Of a DNA stretch of 64,000 nt, positions 1 through 12,772 are shown piece by piece (position 1 is the stretch's first letter; every line of letters starts with the position of its first letter). A program made the translations under genes and the position numbers. The notes below the pieces were generated by a model that ran no database searches, was not told the DNA's origin, and saw nothing but the letters and a program-made list of their open reading frames with translations. The DNA is from Seminavis robusta. Lineage: Eukaryota; Bacillariophyta; Bacillariophyceae; Naviculales; Naviculaceae. The stretch spans positions 50,679 through 114,678 of the forward strand of contig CAICTM010000117.1 in assembly GCA_903772945.1 (NCBI GenBank). Reading direction: 5' to 3'.

Positions 1-598
1 TGAACGACTTGAATTGGATCTTGTCTTGTGTGATCTTACGTGTCACGTAGTCTTCCCATGCCGGTCGATCCTTGTCGTGAATGAGCGGAAAGAAATTGGA
101 AGCAATGGATTTGGTCAAGATGCGCGTATTGGCACCTCGCAGTTCAAAATTGGGAATGGTCACGAACGGAAATGTCGCACCCGTATCCAGCGCGTACGAT
201 GTAATGGCCACCGACATGGCATCGCCACCCGCCATGATGCGCGCTACCGATGTATGAAAGGATTGAATGACACGTTCGGCACTCGATTCAAAGACATACT
301 CGAAATCCTGTTGCTCGTCGTTGCGCGTGTAAAAGTACACGCCAAGGCACACAATCAGGGCCGTCACTAGCAGCACTCCAAACGTCAATACACGCAACCA
401 AGCTACAGCTACAGTCTCTTTACTTCCCACAAACCGTTGTCGTTCCAGATCGGCCTCGCGGGTCTTTTTCTTTGCCAGCGCATCGTCTTCTCCTCCTGTG
501 GAACCACACAGTGAGACAGAGCCATCGTCATCAACATCATCGTCACCATCCAGAGTTACTCGAGTTTTAGTATCTTCCTTTGGCATCATCATCGTCAT
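1..598 (-). CDS. Receptor-type nucleotide (adenylate/guanylate) cyclase-like protein, N-terminal part
   Basis: The minus-strand reading frame stays open from an ATG at 598-596 to the left window edge, giving about 199 residues with no stop, so the gene continues outside. An acidic, charged N-terminus (residues 1-60) is followed by one hydrophobic membrane segment (about 68-89) and then a probable extracellular domain. That domain holds the segment AITSYALDTGATFPFVTIPN near residues 125-145. This layout (short cytosolic tail, TM, an ectodomain with an FPFVT-P-F-like motif) is what I know from the diatom receptor-type cyclases, which carry a second TM and a cytosolic catalytic domain further on. 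The catalytic part is not in the window, so the enzymatic call rests on the N-terminus alone. Four Met codons lie close together at the start (residues 1, 3, 4 and 5), so the exact start is uncertain by a few residues. Confidence 0.6.
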   Translation of the reverse strand, partial: MTMMMPKEDTKTRVTLDGDDDVDDDGSVSLCGSTGGEDDALAKKKTREADLERQRFVGSKETVAVAWLRVLTFGVLLVTALIVCLGVYFYTRNDEQQDFEYVFESSAERVIQSFHTSVARIMAGGDAMSVAITSYALDTGATFPFVTIPNFELRGANTRILTKSIASNFFPLIHDKDRPAWEDYVTRKITQDKIQFKSF

Positions 599-1649
599 GG
601 TGGTGTTAGTGGTACGTAGACGAGAAGCAGAACAGAATAGTAAACAAAAGTTAGTTGTTGGTTTGTTGTTTTCACCCTGTAACAAAAAATGTGAGTCGAG
701 TCAGGAAAAGTCTCCAGGCTCATTTATTTTTCGCATGGCACGAAGATCAAGGTTCAAGGATGCTCTTCTCATCGCACTTCCTACTGTATTAGGTGGCAAG
801 GTTTTGTACCAGGACGACGTACATGGTACGTGGACACTGCACAACAGGTGGCAAAATGGTTAAACGACTGAAAAGCCTCACTTTTAGAAACCCATAAGTC
901 AGTTTCCCTAACAATGACTTTATTCACTGTTACGGGAGCACTGTACTTCTATGTTTGCAATAAGTAATGGCGAGGATCGCACCATCGAGGCTTCAAGGGG
1001 CGTTCTTAGTCAGAGTGAACTACAGTGCTGGTACAAACATACGTAGAGAGCCTCATCAACAGGAAGCTTTAATGGTCAAAGAGACATCACAGGTAAAGCC
1101 TCCTTTAAGCCATTCTGACTTTTTACTAGAGAGCTGGAGTACCGTATGACAAATGTTCAATAAGTAATGTCAGCAGAGTGACCTTCAGTGAGGAGTGCAG
1201 TCGCGGGAGAATTGTGGTGCACCGAATTATGTTAAATCATTGCTGTGTCTGTGGAAGATGACAAACTGCGTCAGTCAATCTATTATTGCCCTTCCTGGAT
1301 GCTGTAGCCTTTTTGGAGCTATGTCATACTTCAACTCAAATAGACCACTATTAGACCACAGTACTACAGTAGCTACCGTACCAGGTACCCGTATGGCCAA
1401 CCCTCGACAAATAAACAATCAAAATTTGATAATAATGATTGTTGCTTTCGGAACAAAACTTAAGTCACCAACAGAACTGCAGGTAAAGTGCACTACATCA
1501 AAGAATTCCTGTCTCAGTTGGCAGTTGAGGCCAGATCTTGTGGTTGGTTGCAACCCAGCTAGCCAGTGCTGGTTACTCTCTTTTTAGCTAAGTTACTCTC
1601 TAAGTTCTATGCTCGTTTTTGTTTGCATGTTTACTATTTCGCTAGCTAG
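599..1649. other. Intergenic, no gene seen
   Basis: About 1 kb between the start of the cyclase-like gene and the 3' end of LRR gene A. The open frames here (for example 1195-1587 +) have no recognisable domain or coding-like composition. I see no RNA gene or repeat. Confidence 0.5.
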
Positions 1650-4534
1650 TTAGTTACCTGGGCAAGCGTTGCAATCACATCCACAGAGATGAGTCCCATC
1701 ACAGACTGTTGTGTTTGATTGCACTTTGGAATAAGAGCAGGTCAATAATTTGCCCCAGCAATCAAATCTTTGCTCATACATTTTGTCACATAGTTGTTCA
1801 GGAATGCCGCCAGACAATGACGTGTTCTTGAGTACCAAGTTTTTCAAGCTTTCCAGAGCAAGTAGTTCTTTGGGCAGTGTGCCAGATAGAGCGGTATTTT
1901 GCAGCTCTAGATTCTTCAGGTTAGAGGCTAGACCAATTTCTGGAGGGATAGAACCTACAAACTGATTGTTGTTTAGTTGCAAGAAGTGCAGCTGTGTAAG
2001 TTTCGAAAAGAGAACTGGTGGTAGTGTGCCCTCCAACTGATTTGAGCTAACATCGATGTAGGTCAGGTCTGAGAAAAGCAAAGGTGCATTCTGATGGCAT
2101 GAGTCAACTCAAGAATGATACAATGCAACCTCACGTTTCTGAACTCACCAGTCAGTTCAAAGACCTCATGTGGCAAATTTCCAGAGATTGAGTTCCCATG
2201 CAAGTTCAGAAACGTCTGTTGATATGGATATGCAAGATCAGTGGACTTGCATACCATATCCAATTTCAAAGTCAAATATGATTGCTCAGACCTTGCTTAC
2301 CAGCTTTGTCAACTGCCCAAGCTCACTCGGGATAGTGCCCTGAACTATCCACTCCTTCAAAAAAAGGACGTTCAGTTCTGTCAGCTTGCCAAGTTCAGCT
2401 GTATCGCAAGGAGTCTAGAAAGTGAGTCCAAACAAAGACTCTTCCACCTGTCATGCTAGCATAAATCCTTACATGGAATTGACATTACTGTCCCGGCCCT
2501 TCGGCTTGATAGTGATAGCTGACGAAGCTGTATTGTGTTGCTGATGAGTTCTTGTAGGATGTATTCAGTTTCCAGCCCACGGCACTCCTCAATTGCTAGC
2601 ATCTGCAGACCAGGCAATTTGTAAAGTTCACCAGGTACGGAACCTAGAATGAATGACAGTATCAGGTTTCCAAGATTAATCTGCTGACCAAACCGAAACA
2701 AAGCACACATACCTGTTAGATCAGTTCTTGCCAAATTTAATGCTGATAAGTTGCGCAGTTGTCCAATCTCAGCAGGAATATGCCCATGAATAGGTGTCAT
2801 ATGAAAGTGAAGCAACTGAAGACTCTGCAGTTGACCCAACTCGGTTGGAAAGGAGCCATCAATGTTTGTTGCACTCAAAACTAATTGAGTCAATTTTATC
2901 AACAGTCCAACCACAGTTGGGATGGTTCCCTTGAGTTCCAATTGCCGATTCAATTCGATTGACTGCAAGCTTTTCCCCAGCAAGGAAATCTCCGGAGGAA
3001 TCGTTCCTTCCATGCTATTGGCATCCCAAAATGCCAGTGCCTTGATTTCCCCATTGGCATTGCAGTTCACTTCTGGAGACAAATTTTGGCCCATGTCTAC
3101 TGGTATTTGTTCCCAATAGCATTCATTGGTCTCCCAGTCCAACCATCCTTGCTTCTTCACCCAATAGTCTCCTCTTGTAGAATAGTAGAATGTGGCCAGA
3201 GCAAATCTTTGTTTTAGTCTCCAGTTTGGTAGATCCTGAAGAGTGGAAGTTTCATTGTTGATGTTTTGGATCAGCCATTGATAGGCCTTGGACTGAGGAG
3301 ACTGTGCTCGTTCCATAGCTGATAGGGTATAGTCTGGTAGTGATTCCAAAAAGGTTGCTGGTGCCATTGTTGGCATTGTTGTCAGTCGTGGAGTGCTTGG
3401 AGGCATTTCAATGGAAGTTGGTTGACTGGAGTTGCTGCTGGTGTGTCCTGCCTCGGACACTGCCAAAAATATCAGGAGTACTACAATCACTGCCAAGAGG
3501 ACCACATTGACTTCCAATGAAAGGACTCGAAGTAACCTTTGCCTCCAGTACTCCTTTGATCTCTGGTTGGGTATTCTGGGCTCTGTACCAGTACTCTCCA
3601 ACAAGTGAGTTTCTTGATTGTCCATTTCCACAACAGCTGCATCAATGACATCAGTCTGTAGATTGCTTGCTGTATGGTCTCCGTCATGATGGACGCCAAA
3701 AGAATTTGGATTCCTCGAAAAGCCCCCATAAACATGCTGGGCCCCAGGGACACTTGTCGGTGCCGGTACTGTCGTTGTAGGGAGCGGTGGTGGGAGAGAT
3801 ACAACATCGTCAAATATCGGAGGCAGCAGATTCAAGGGGTACGGGTGTGTGGTTGTGTTTCCTTGTTCCAGTTTGGGAATCGTGATGGTTGTAATCCTTG
3901 AGTCCTTTTCCATCATAAGTTCTGCCTCGATTGCGTCCCCTTTTATAAGTTGTTCTGAGTTTTCTCCACTGCCGTCATTTTGATTGATTGTTTTGCTGGC
4001 ATGACAACCACCGGTACCAGACAAACCACTATAAACATGATCAAGAACCTGCACTGAGTTCTCTCCACTGGATGTTTCAATATTGCTGTAGTCATTTTGA
4101 TTTGTTGTGTTGTTGCCCGAATAACCTCCGGCACTTGAAGAAAATCCATTGGCCCCAGGACCATTTGTTGTCGGTGGCAGCTGGGTTTCTGGAGGCAGCC
4201 GTGGGAAGTTTCCTGATGACATTGATGGGAGGAGACCATCCTGAGGCGCTAATGTTGATGCCATTGTGTATTCATGTTCCCTGGTGGTGGTGGTGGACTG
4301 CCCCAAGATGCCTCGAAGTTCCATATCTTGAGGCACAGGAGGCACTTCTTGTTGTGATTCTGGCATTGCCGGCATTACCGGTACCACAGGTGGGCCAGTC
4401 AGGTTCCGCCCTGCGCATGCCACAGAATTTTCGTTTTGCGGTAGGGAACCAGAGGAGGAATTGTAGTTGTTGCTGCTGCTACCCATACAAATCATCTCTA
4501 AATCAGAGAAAACCGCGGTAACCTGGGTGTCCAT
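1650..4534 (-). CDS. LRR receptor-like membrane protein, paralogue A
   Basis: Five exons: 4534-2713, 2643-2473, 2398-2301, 2215-2149 and 2068-1650. All junctions are GT-AG with matching phases, giving 858 aa. The first about 330 residues are disordered, rich in Ser, Asn, Gly and Pro, and probably cytoplasmic; a motif PGAQHVYGG lies near residue 263. A basic stretch (RSKEYWRQRLLRV) precedes one TM segment at about 337-357, and the lack of a signal peptide implies N-in/C-out. The ectodomain has an N-terminal cap (LPNWRLKQRFALATFYYST, then NECYWEQ), plant-type LRRs of the form LxGTIPxELGxLxxL, and a Cys-rich C-terminal cap ending GCDCNACPGN. There is no kinase domain. The family suggests ligand or pathogen recognition or adhesion; the ligand is unknown. 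A 21-N gap and a shared repeat block lie upstream. Confidence 0.85.
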
Positions 4535-4780
4535 GTCAAGGAAATCTCCCCCTGCCTGTCGGATTCGATTCGCAGCTTACTTATTTCGTGCTTGCCACGT
4601 TGATCCCTACCTCTGTGTGTGCGGTAGTTTTGCTTGTGCTCGAATTCATGACGCTTATTAATGAGCTCCTCTCTCAACAAGTTTCCTTTCTCATGCTACA
4701 GTCGCAAACAACGACTGGCAGCCAGAATACAATCCTCGTCTCTGCGCAGCCAGCTCAATGTTTTGCAGGGTGAGGGAGGG

Positions 4781-4801
4781 NNNNNNNNNNNNNNNNNNNN
4801 N
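4781..4801. other. Assembly gap (21 N)
   Basis: A run of 21 undetermined bases directly beside the 7-bp microsatellite upstream of LRR gene A. At the matching place near gene B there is a C- and T-rich run, so the gap may hide a hard-to-sequence simple repeat. Confidence 0.95.
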
Positions 4802-4802
4802 C

Positions 4803-5282
4803 TCAACCCCTTTAATGCTATTTCCTATTTCCTATTTCCTATTTTCTATTTCCTATTTCCTATTTCCTATTCCGGTGAAGCCAAAGTATAAGGATAGAGA
4901 TAGTCATAAGCCAACAAAACTGAACATTGATGGTTCAATACAAGTTAAGGGTAGGAATAAATCAATAATATTTAAGGTTAGTGCAATCATCACAACAGCA
5001 CAATAAGCCAGCAGGAGCTGTAAAAGTTAGAGTTACAATAAGGGAATGGCAGCTGGTAAATTATAGAGTAGCGGGCGGCAACACACGACGTAGTCGGGTG
5101 TTGTCGCCAGGGCTAGCTTAATAAAGAAGGTTGCAATGAGGGAATGAATGATACCGGGCGGCAACACACGACGTAGTCGGGCGTTGTCGCCAGGGCTAGC
5201 TTGAAAGATGGTGCAATCCGAACATAATCCTCCTTCTTCTATCTGTCTTTCTGCCGAGGTATCGCAGCTCCCGCTGACTTAT
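4803..5282. repeat. Dispersed repeat block, copy 1 (microsatellite tail plus two palindromic units)
   Basis: From left to right: a 7-bp microsatellite (TTTCCTA)n at about 4820-4870; a unique-looking stretch starting CCGGTGAAGCCAAAG; two copies of an imperfect palindrome (5072-5120 and 5152-5201, core GGCGGCAACACACGACG...GTTGTCGCC); and an end reading CCGAGGTATCGCAGCTCCC then GCTGACTT. The same order recurs at 18577-19001. Both copies begin about 300 bp upstream of an LRR gene start, and similarity stops abruptly after GCTGACTT. It could be a duplicated promoter region or a non-autonomous retroposon with a simple-repeat tail. Confidence 0.75.
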
Positions 5283-6298
5283 TTTTATGACTCGGTCTCG
5301 CTCTCTCGCTTCTTGCTGCACGTGACATGGATCCGTTCTTTACCTTTAGAAAGATGTGATCTGTTTTCAAAGGCTTAACAAAATTATTCCACAGCCGTAG
5401 TATTTACTATTAGTAGACCCTACTACAGTACCGGTACGGTAGCATTAAATTCGAGAAAGTAAGTAGTCTACGGTACGGCGACTGTTTGGTTCCACGCAGT
5501 GGAATCAAGACCCTCCGCTGGGCTCTTGGGTTTTTGAACCAACGGAGTGCCTTTACGAAGACCAAGCTGGATTAAAACAGGGTCTCCATGCTCAATTCGC
5601 TCCATTGGTTTTGTGTGGAGCATACGGTACGTGGATGACGTGCAATCTGTGCTTGAACATGTGTGCTGCTGCGCTTGAAAGCGTGTGTTGTTTTGGCAGT
5701 TTTGTTTTATGGTTCTGAATGGTTGATAGACAGAATAATAGAATAGAATAGCATAGAATAGAATTGGATCAGCAGTCCAGTGGTTGCTATTAAAATACCG
5801 TACTGGTATTGTTTGGGAAGACAGGAGTGCTGCAATTCCAGAGCGAACGTGGTGCCACCACTAAGTCAAAACACTCGGCTCATTTGCTTTTGCGTTGCCA
5901 GGAAAATACTTGTAGATAAGCTAAACTAGCTAGACTAACGGCATGGATAGTTGCACAACTATTACTCTTGACGAACTATCCTCCTTTGTGTTGTCTCGAG
6001 ATCAAGCTACGTACCGTAGGTAGCTACGTTCCGTGGCCTTTGAATAGTGACTCAACAGTCACGATCTTTTTTGACAAGGGCGACAATGGCACATCTCGAT
6101 CGACGAGGCATGAGCACTCTTCCGCTTCCGCAACCGCACCGATACATACCAGTACTGTACAGTACCTCAATAGAGGAGGAAGGAGGGTACAGATACAGAC
6201 TCTGACGATCGTATCAATCAGGCTATTTGAGTTGTGTGGGGAATAGGCAGTGAGAAAGAAAGACAAACGATCAAACGAGTGAGTGAGAAAAACCAACG
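5283..6298. other. Intergenic region upstream of the 6299 gene
   Basis: No gene is evident. The stretch has GTAC-rich palindromic words (around 5420-5445 and 6145-6170) and an A/G-rich run just before the ATG at 6299, which is a plausible 5' leader. Small ORFs here look random. Confidence 0.5.
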
Positions 6299-9200
6299 AT
6301 GGACCGTCGTCCCAGCATGGATCCTCCCGAAACGGGGAATGATCCACCTGCCAACGTTGCCAACCATGCAGCAGTGGCTCCATCGGCAGTGTCTCGAGAT
6401 CCTCCCGCAGATGTCGTGGAGATTGTCGAGATTCCGAGCGACGATGACGAAGAAGTCAAGGTGGTCACCGTGGCAGCTCCAGCAGTAGCAGCTGCTCCCA
6501 TACAGCAACAGCAACAACAATCACCCAAGGAGGAGACGAAGTCCAACACTGGTGATGCTCTCGAGAAAAAAGAAAAAGACGAGAAACCAGAGCCGCCTGA
6601 AGAAAAGGAGACCGAGCTAAAGAAAAAAGAGGATGTGCCGACAGAGACCCCACCGACAGCTTCCACGGAAACAGAGGGCGCTACTACCACAAATACAACT
6701 TCAGAGACGACGGACGGAAAGCAACAAGATCCCAAAGCATCCGATGCTGCCATCACCACCACCACCACTGGTACTAAGACTGCTGCAGATCCACCCGCCG
6801 TGGTGGTTGGACAGCAAGTAGAAGAGAAAGAGGAAAACGCCAAAGATGCACCACCATCAACCAGTGCAAATGGTGATACAACATCGGCCGAAACACAGGA
6901 GAATCAAGACAAATCTTCCAACAACAACAACCAAAATTCTCTCTCTGATGCTGCCGTTAGTACCAGTGAAGAACAGCCACCCAAAGACGCGGAACAGAAA
7001 ACTTCCACACAGTCTCCAGATGCGGCTGTTCCTGTTCCTGTTCCAGCTACGGGCAATGGTGACAAACCCGCCGATGATTTGGACAAGACACCATCTGCAG
7101 ATGACGGTCCAGTCCAACCAGTTGCGGACGACAACAAGAACAAGAACAACGACAACAATAAGAATGAAACCAGTGGCAATACTTCGACAACAAGCGAACC
7201 AAACATCCCAGCTCCTGCCACCAGTCAAACATCCACATCCGTGCCGATCAGTTCGGATAAAAAAGAAGCACTTGATCCCCCCGACAAATCTAGCGTCCCA
7301 AACGTCACAGAGACGACAACTACATCATCCCCAGCTGGGATCACAACAGCGGCTCCAGTTGACAGCAGTAGCAAGGAGGAGAAACAACCTGCCAATAATG
7401 AAAGTAGCAGCAGCAGCAAAGCGACGGTCGAGCAGAATCAATCACCACCCGCCAACGAAACGACGGAGAAGGAGGAAGATGTGGTCATGGTGGATGCCAG
7501 TAATAGCACTAGTCAAGCTGCAAAGACGAACGAGGACGAACCCAACAGTAAAGAGGGCGAAACAAAAACGTCACCACCACCACAGAAACAACCAGAAACA
7601 GAAACAGCTGCAACGAACAAGGACAATGTCGCTAAAGAGGCGGAGTTTGTGGTGAAACCTGCAGAAAAAACTCAACAACAACAATCCACACAGCAACAGT
7701 CCGAGTCTTCGGCAACTCCGACAACAGCACCGCCCGTGGCACTGCCCGTCGCTGTTGCTGCCAGTAACGACAGTGCCGAGAAGACAGAGGCAACAGAAGC
7801 AAAGGAAGCAGCTGCAGCAAAGTCAGCGGAACCCATGGAGATTGATGCAGACGAAAATACAAAGGAGTCAATGTCCAGCCAAGCGCAACCCGTCGAGGAG
7901 TCAACGCCCATTGCGTCGACTGCCGTGGAAGACTCCAATTCTGGAGATACCAACACCCCTGCTGCAGCAACAACTACTACTACTGATGCGGTCGCCAACA
8001 ATGCTGTACAGGAAGAAGATGAGGAAGATGCGGTCTTTTTCCCCGATGCCTTTCCCACCCGAAAGAGGCGGCAGAAAGCAAAGCGCGCCAAGGCACAAAA
8101 GAAATTCAAAATCAACATTCGGTCGGTCACACCACCCGAAAGTCCCGTAAAGATTGAGAATACCAGTAGCCAGAAAGCAGACATGGCTCCATCCAATGTA
8201 GTATCGTCGGGAGGACATCCCGATGCGATTTCGTCCGAATTCAATTCCATGGCGGACGATTTTAGTTGTCCTGTCGACGACGACAACAACGACTATGATC
8301 GAAAAAGAATGGATCAGGAATTGGAGGATTCTCTGTGCTTCTTTCAGGAGACTCATGAAGAGCAAGATCCCTCCTACATTGAATTCATTGTCGAGCGGGA
8401 AGACAAGGTGCTAAAGAAGAAACTCGCACAGTTGGAAGCCGAAGATGCCGCGGGACGCAAAGACATTGATGTCGCCATTGGGGAACAATCCAAGGAAAAA
8501 CAACTCCTGACCAATCGGAACATTGAAAAGTACCAGCAAAAGGCCGCACAGGAAGAAAAACGAGACATCCAGCGACTCATGCAGCTATACAATGAAAAAA
8601 TGAACAACAACAATGCTCGGATTCAACAGGGGATCAAGATTTTGACAGAGCGACATCACAAGGAAACGCAGCGAAAGGCACAAGAACACCGAGCGCGGTT
8701 TCAGAATCAAACGCAAGCACCTCAAGCACAGCACGCATGGCAAATGATTCAGCAACAGCTCCATCGGAAACAGCATCAGCAAATGGCCGAGTTTCGTCAA
8801 AAGGGTGAGGAAATTAAAAAGAAGAGCGAAAACGATTTCAAAGCTCAGCAGGAAAAACTGCGTGCCAACTACCAACACAAATTGCAAGAGATTGAAGCGA
8901 GCAAACGCAAGGTTTATGCCAAGATTTACACTGGGTTTCAGAACTTGCGACAGCGGTATGTGAAACGGCACATGCAGAAAATTACGAAAAAGAAGGAGTT
9001 GCTGATTCAGCAAGCCAACGAAGCCAAAGAAAACCTGCGACGCAAATGTTCGCCTACTCCATTTGCCACCCCGAGTTCGTCTGCTGCGGGGAAGAAGAGG
9101 AGCTCCGATCCTGCCACTTCGGCGCATGACGCTGCGAAGAAGAAGATGGAAGAGAAAGAGGAGCTGCGATCGCCGTCACCCATCAAATCCAATTTGGACT

Positions 9201-12200
9201 GGAAAAAGGACGAGGGCCTAGCTGATCAGGAGGAAGTGTCGGGTGGTTCAGCTCGACACAAGCAACGCAAATCGATCTTTAGTCAACTTAGCAAGCAGTT
9301 GTCTGTCGAAATCCACAACGAAGGCTTGTGGATCTCAGTCTACGCCGATAAGAATGCAACCAAGGACGGCGAGGGGGGCGGAAACACGGAGGATGCCAGC
9401 AGTCGGAGCAATACAACTCGAAATAGTGATAAAGCGAAAAACTCGGGGAACAAGAGCGGGGATGGTGACAAGAAAAACGATAAGGACAAGTCGACCGATG
9501 GTAAGGAAATCGATAAGACTCAAGAAAAATTCATTCCCTGGGGCGTCGAGGCGCACACAATTCTCCACTCAATCGTTTGCGGGGAAGTGCCCCGTGGCTA
9601 TCATTACATGGATAAGAGTGCTCCCGATTTTGGGGATTCTCTGTCCGCGCAAGGAGGTCACGTGCGTTGTGTTGTGACGGATCTAAGGACCAATGAAAAT
9701 ACTGCGTCGGCTCAGCGAGCTGCATCTATTCGGGAACAAGAAGATGCGAGTCTTCAACAGCTGGAGAAAAAAATCGTCGAGCTGTCCTCCTTGGCAAGTG
9801 AGGCCGAGACAACCTTGAGCAGGGCGGAAAACGAAGAGAAAGAAGCAAAAGCGGCGGTCGACACTGGAGCTGCTGAACTCGAGAAGGCCAAACAGATTCA
9901 GTTGGACTTTCGGACCAAATTCGCCAACTATCTTGGCCCTGGTAAGTAGCATCCGTGGTCGCTAATTGCGTCCACTCGTTAGTCCTGACAGATGATCTTG
10001 AAATTGCAGATGGAAACCCGCTGCCAACGGCCAACCCGGGTGACAGGTATGTGTTCAGTGGACCCTCGTATCGTTTCGTTTCCATAAGCTCATTGATGAC
10101 CAACGCTAACCTCCATTTAGAAATGAACTTGCAAAGGCGATCGTACGGTACAAGACGAACCTCGAGGCAGCTGCCAATCGACACAAGACTGCAACAAGCA
10201 ACTACGGCGAAGCACGCACTCGTACACAGAAAATGCAACAGGTATGTCCGGGAATTTGTGCGTTGCTCTCATCAAGATTTGTATCACGATGCAGCCTGCC
10301 GCTCACATGTTGCATTTCCTGCATTCCCAGTTGGCCAAGCATTCACAAAAGGCTGTCGCCGTTGCCACGAATGTGTTGAAGAAGAAAAAGGCCACCTTAG
10401 AACCTAGGAGCAAGGGGAGAGCTAAGCTCTCCGAGGCGGCTGAAAATGAGCGTGCCGCCGGTAGAGTGAAAGATGTCATTGCATCGTTGCATAAGACAGC
10501 TGAAAAGCGACGAGAACAACTGAATCAGAAGAGACTCAATAATGCCAGCAGCACATGGGTTCAAGCGTTACTGCCGGGCATTCCGGGACCTCTAAAGAAA
10601 AGTCTCTGGCATAAGATGCACCGGCGACGACAACAGATCGTTCTCCGGCCTTCGCTCGAATCTTTGACGTTGGATCTTCGTGAGTCTGTAGCAAAAGCAA
10701 TGAAAGCAACTCCTTCGTCAAAGAAGCAACACGTCGATTTGGAGGAGGATCAACAGAGAGCCGAGCAGTTGTTTTGCCTTGCCATGTACCCAGTGGCTCC
10801 AGATCCTCCATTGCCAGCAGTGCCTCCCTCAGGCTCGTCTTCAGCAGCGTGGGCAGAGCCAGGTAAGCAAACATGATGTTCTTTGTGTCTGCGGTTTGAT
10901 CGTGGTCTGCCCTGGACGCGATCTTATGCATCCATTGTTGCTTGGCAATCAAAGGTTGGCACTTGCGTCTGGATGCCCCTAAGGAAGAGAAAACTTCCCA
11001 TATCTTGCCGTGTGCTCCATCGTTTCCTATATTCAGCAAGAACCTTGCCGAGATGACTTCCACACCGGGTCGCCAAGCTGCGGCCTTCAGCCGAACGTCG
11101 CACTTGCGCAGTCTTGCCTCGCAGTTGTCTTCCGTCGCTACGGCCACGAGTCTCGCGGAAACCAATCCTTCGGCACCATCAGAAGGTAATGTTTGGCAGC
11201 AGTTGCGGCGATCGAGAGTCGAGTCCATTCCGTCACCTGACCTATATTCTGCCCTTCGCCTCTTCTCCGCTATTCGTAGTATCGTTGGCTGAAGGAGACC
11301 CACTGAATATATCTCCCGATGCCATGATGGTCGGCTATTCGTTTCATCTCCCCCCACCTCCCAAACAAACCACAGCGAAACGCAAGTCAACTACTTCTGC
11401 ATCTACGGTCAAGGAAAACGCTGCCGAAGTGGCTGCTGAAGCCGCCGCCAAGAGCAAACAGGAAACCACCTCTTTGTCTTCGGCTGCCGCTTCCAAGACT
11501 ACGGATCAATCTGCTAGCAGTGCGGGAGCCACTGGGGCTGGAGCTGAGAAGAAAAAGCCGGAAACCAAGCGACGACGAACTTCCAAGACTACGGCTGCGA
11601 ATCCTTCACCTCGGGCCCGAAAAGGGAGCAAAACTGATGCAGCAACGAAGCGAGCTGCTGCTGCCGTTCAACCGCCTCCTCCGATGGCCCGCACTCCGTC
11701 GTCCTCGTATGCCAGGCAACCAACTCCCGCTGCAGCTGCTGCTGCCCCGCCGGCCACGTATGCCAGGCAACCAGCTCCCACTGCGGCTGCTGCTGCACCG
11801 TCGTCGACGTATGCCAGACAACCAACTCCCACGGCGGCTGCTGCTGCCGCCGCCGCAGCTCAATACAATCAATACATGAAACATTCACCTCCGCAAGGTC
11901 AACAGGCACCGCCCCAACAGCAGCCAAATTACCAATTAATGCAGCAGCAGCAGCAGCAACAGGCTTCCCGTCAAGCTCCACAGTATGGAAGCCCCCAGCA
12001 AGCACATCAGCTAGCTCAGCTTCGTATGATGCAGCAGCAGCAGCAACAACAGCAGGGACAACGTGCCGTAGGCTATCCTCCTCAACCTGGACCACCTCAA
12101 CGTGGTGCCAGCCAGGCCATGGCACCCCAGCCGTTTTTCAATCCGATGGCTCCTGCTCCCGGCGGACAACCGTATCAACCGATGCCGATGCAAGGGATGC

Positions 12201-12386
12201 AGCAAATGCCTCCCATGGGCCAACCTGGAATGCCTCATCATTTGCAACAGCAGCATCAGCAGCAACAACAACAAAATCGCAAACCAGGTAAGGATCCAAA
12301 ACAACACGAAACGTGACGATTTGAGATCTTTTGTCGTTTCTAACCTACCTATTACTCTCTCTTCCTGTCTTGGCACAGGTTACTAG
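6299..12386 (+). CDS. Large disordered, coiled-coil, Gln/Ala-rich protein of unknown function
   Basis: Proposed exons: 6299-9941, 10010-10046, 10121-10241, 10295-10862, 10955-11185, 11280-12287 and 12379-12386. All introns are GT-AG, the phases match and the total is exactly 1872 codons (1871 aa). Residues 1-580 are low-complexity and acidic (Pro, Thr, Glu, Asn); a Lys/Arg cluster near 585-605 (TRKRRQKAKRAKAQKKFK) looks like a nuclear localisation signal. Coiled coil covers about 690-920 and 1140-1210. A folded-looking segment (FIPWGVEAHTILHSIVCGEV) lies near 1080. The last large exon has three or four imperfect TYARQPxP-polyAla repeats (about 1674-1727) followed by polyGln runs. I do not recognise a family; a nuclear, chromatin or transcription role would be inference from composition. 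The acceptor at 10955 is the least certain junction, and the last exon is only 8 nt. Confidence 0.7.
11690..12275 (+). repeat. In-gene tandem Ala/Pro repeats and polyGln tracts
   Basis: About 60-bp units encode (S/T)YARQPxPxAAAAA at 11700-11860. They are followed by several CAG/CAA runs (11939-11965, 12028-12058, 12243-12272). Such tracts are prone to length variation between alleles. Confidence 0.8.
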
Positions 12387-12772
12387 CTAGCTATGCAATA
12401 CGGCAGCTAGAAGAGAATGGATTTGAATGCTCGAGTCGAGTCGTCTCGAGCGCGGCAACCGGCATGAATTCAGCGAACATTACACTCTCTAGCTGGCTAG
12501 CTGCTGACAGCAAATAGGTTTTCTACGAAATTCAGAATCAGTGTTCAATTGTCATCCTACTAGTACTAATCGCTTTAACCTGTGGTATGATCTGAATCAA
12601 TCATAATAGCTTTTAACCATTTACTACTACGTGTCTTCCACTACCTCAACACCAACTCACGTCACATTTCCTTTCCAGTTGATTGTTTTTAAAAAGTCAC
12701 GTTTCCTCTGTCATCCGGTTGATTGATATTATTCTTTCTCCTAACATTTTTGCTCGAAATTCAATCGTAGAT
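12387..12772. other. Convergent 3' intergenic region
   Basis: Separates the stop codons of two convergent genes. It is AT-rich with TAGCTAGC-type repeats near 12490 and no ORF of note. It probably holds both 3' UTRs. Confidence 0.5.

Noticed and set aside
1195-1587. 130-aa plus-strand ORF
   Set aside because: No domain, no supportive composition and no splice context.
4820-4870. Possible telomere-like repeat (TTTCCTA)n
   Set aside because: It is not the TTAGGG unit, is short and interstitial, and its counterpart near gene B has a different unit; a plain microsatellite explains it.
5072-5201. Palindromic GCGGCAACAC repeats as a CRISPR array or tRNA
   Set aside because: Only two copies per block, eukaryotic context, no uniform spacers, and no tRNA cloverleaf.
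6271-6843. Antisense ORF of 190 aa (and others opposite the 6299 gene, for example 7672-8289)
   Set aside because: Shadow of a low-complexity coding region: Ser/Val-rich translation mirrors the Thr/Asn/Gln codons of the sense frame, and there is no domain.
11038-11040. Acceptor at TATATTCAG (11038) for exon 5 of the coiled-coil gene
   Set aside because: It would put exon 5 in a frame with an immediate stop; the acceptor before 10955 keeps the frame and makes the total length divisible by three.
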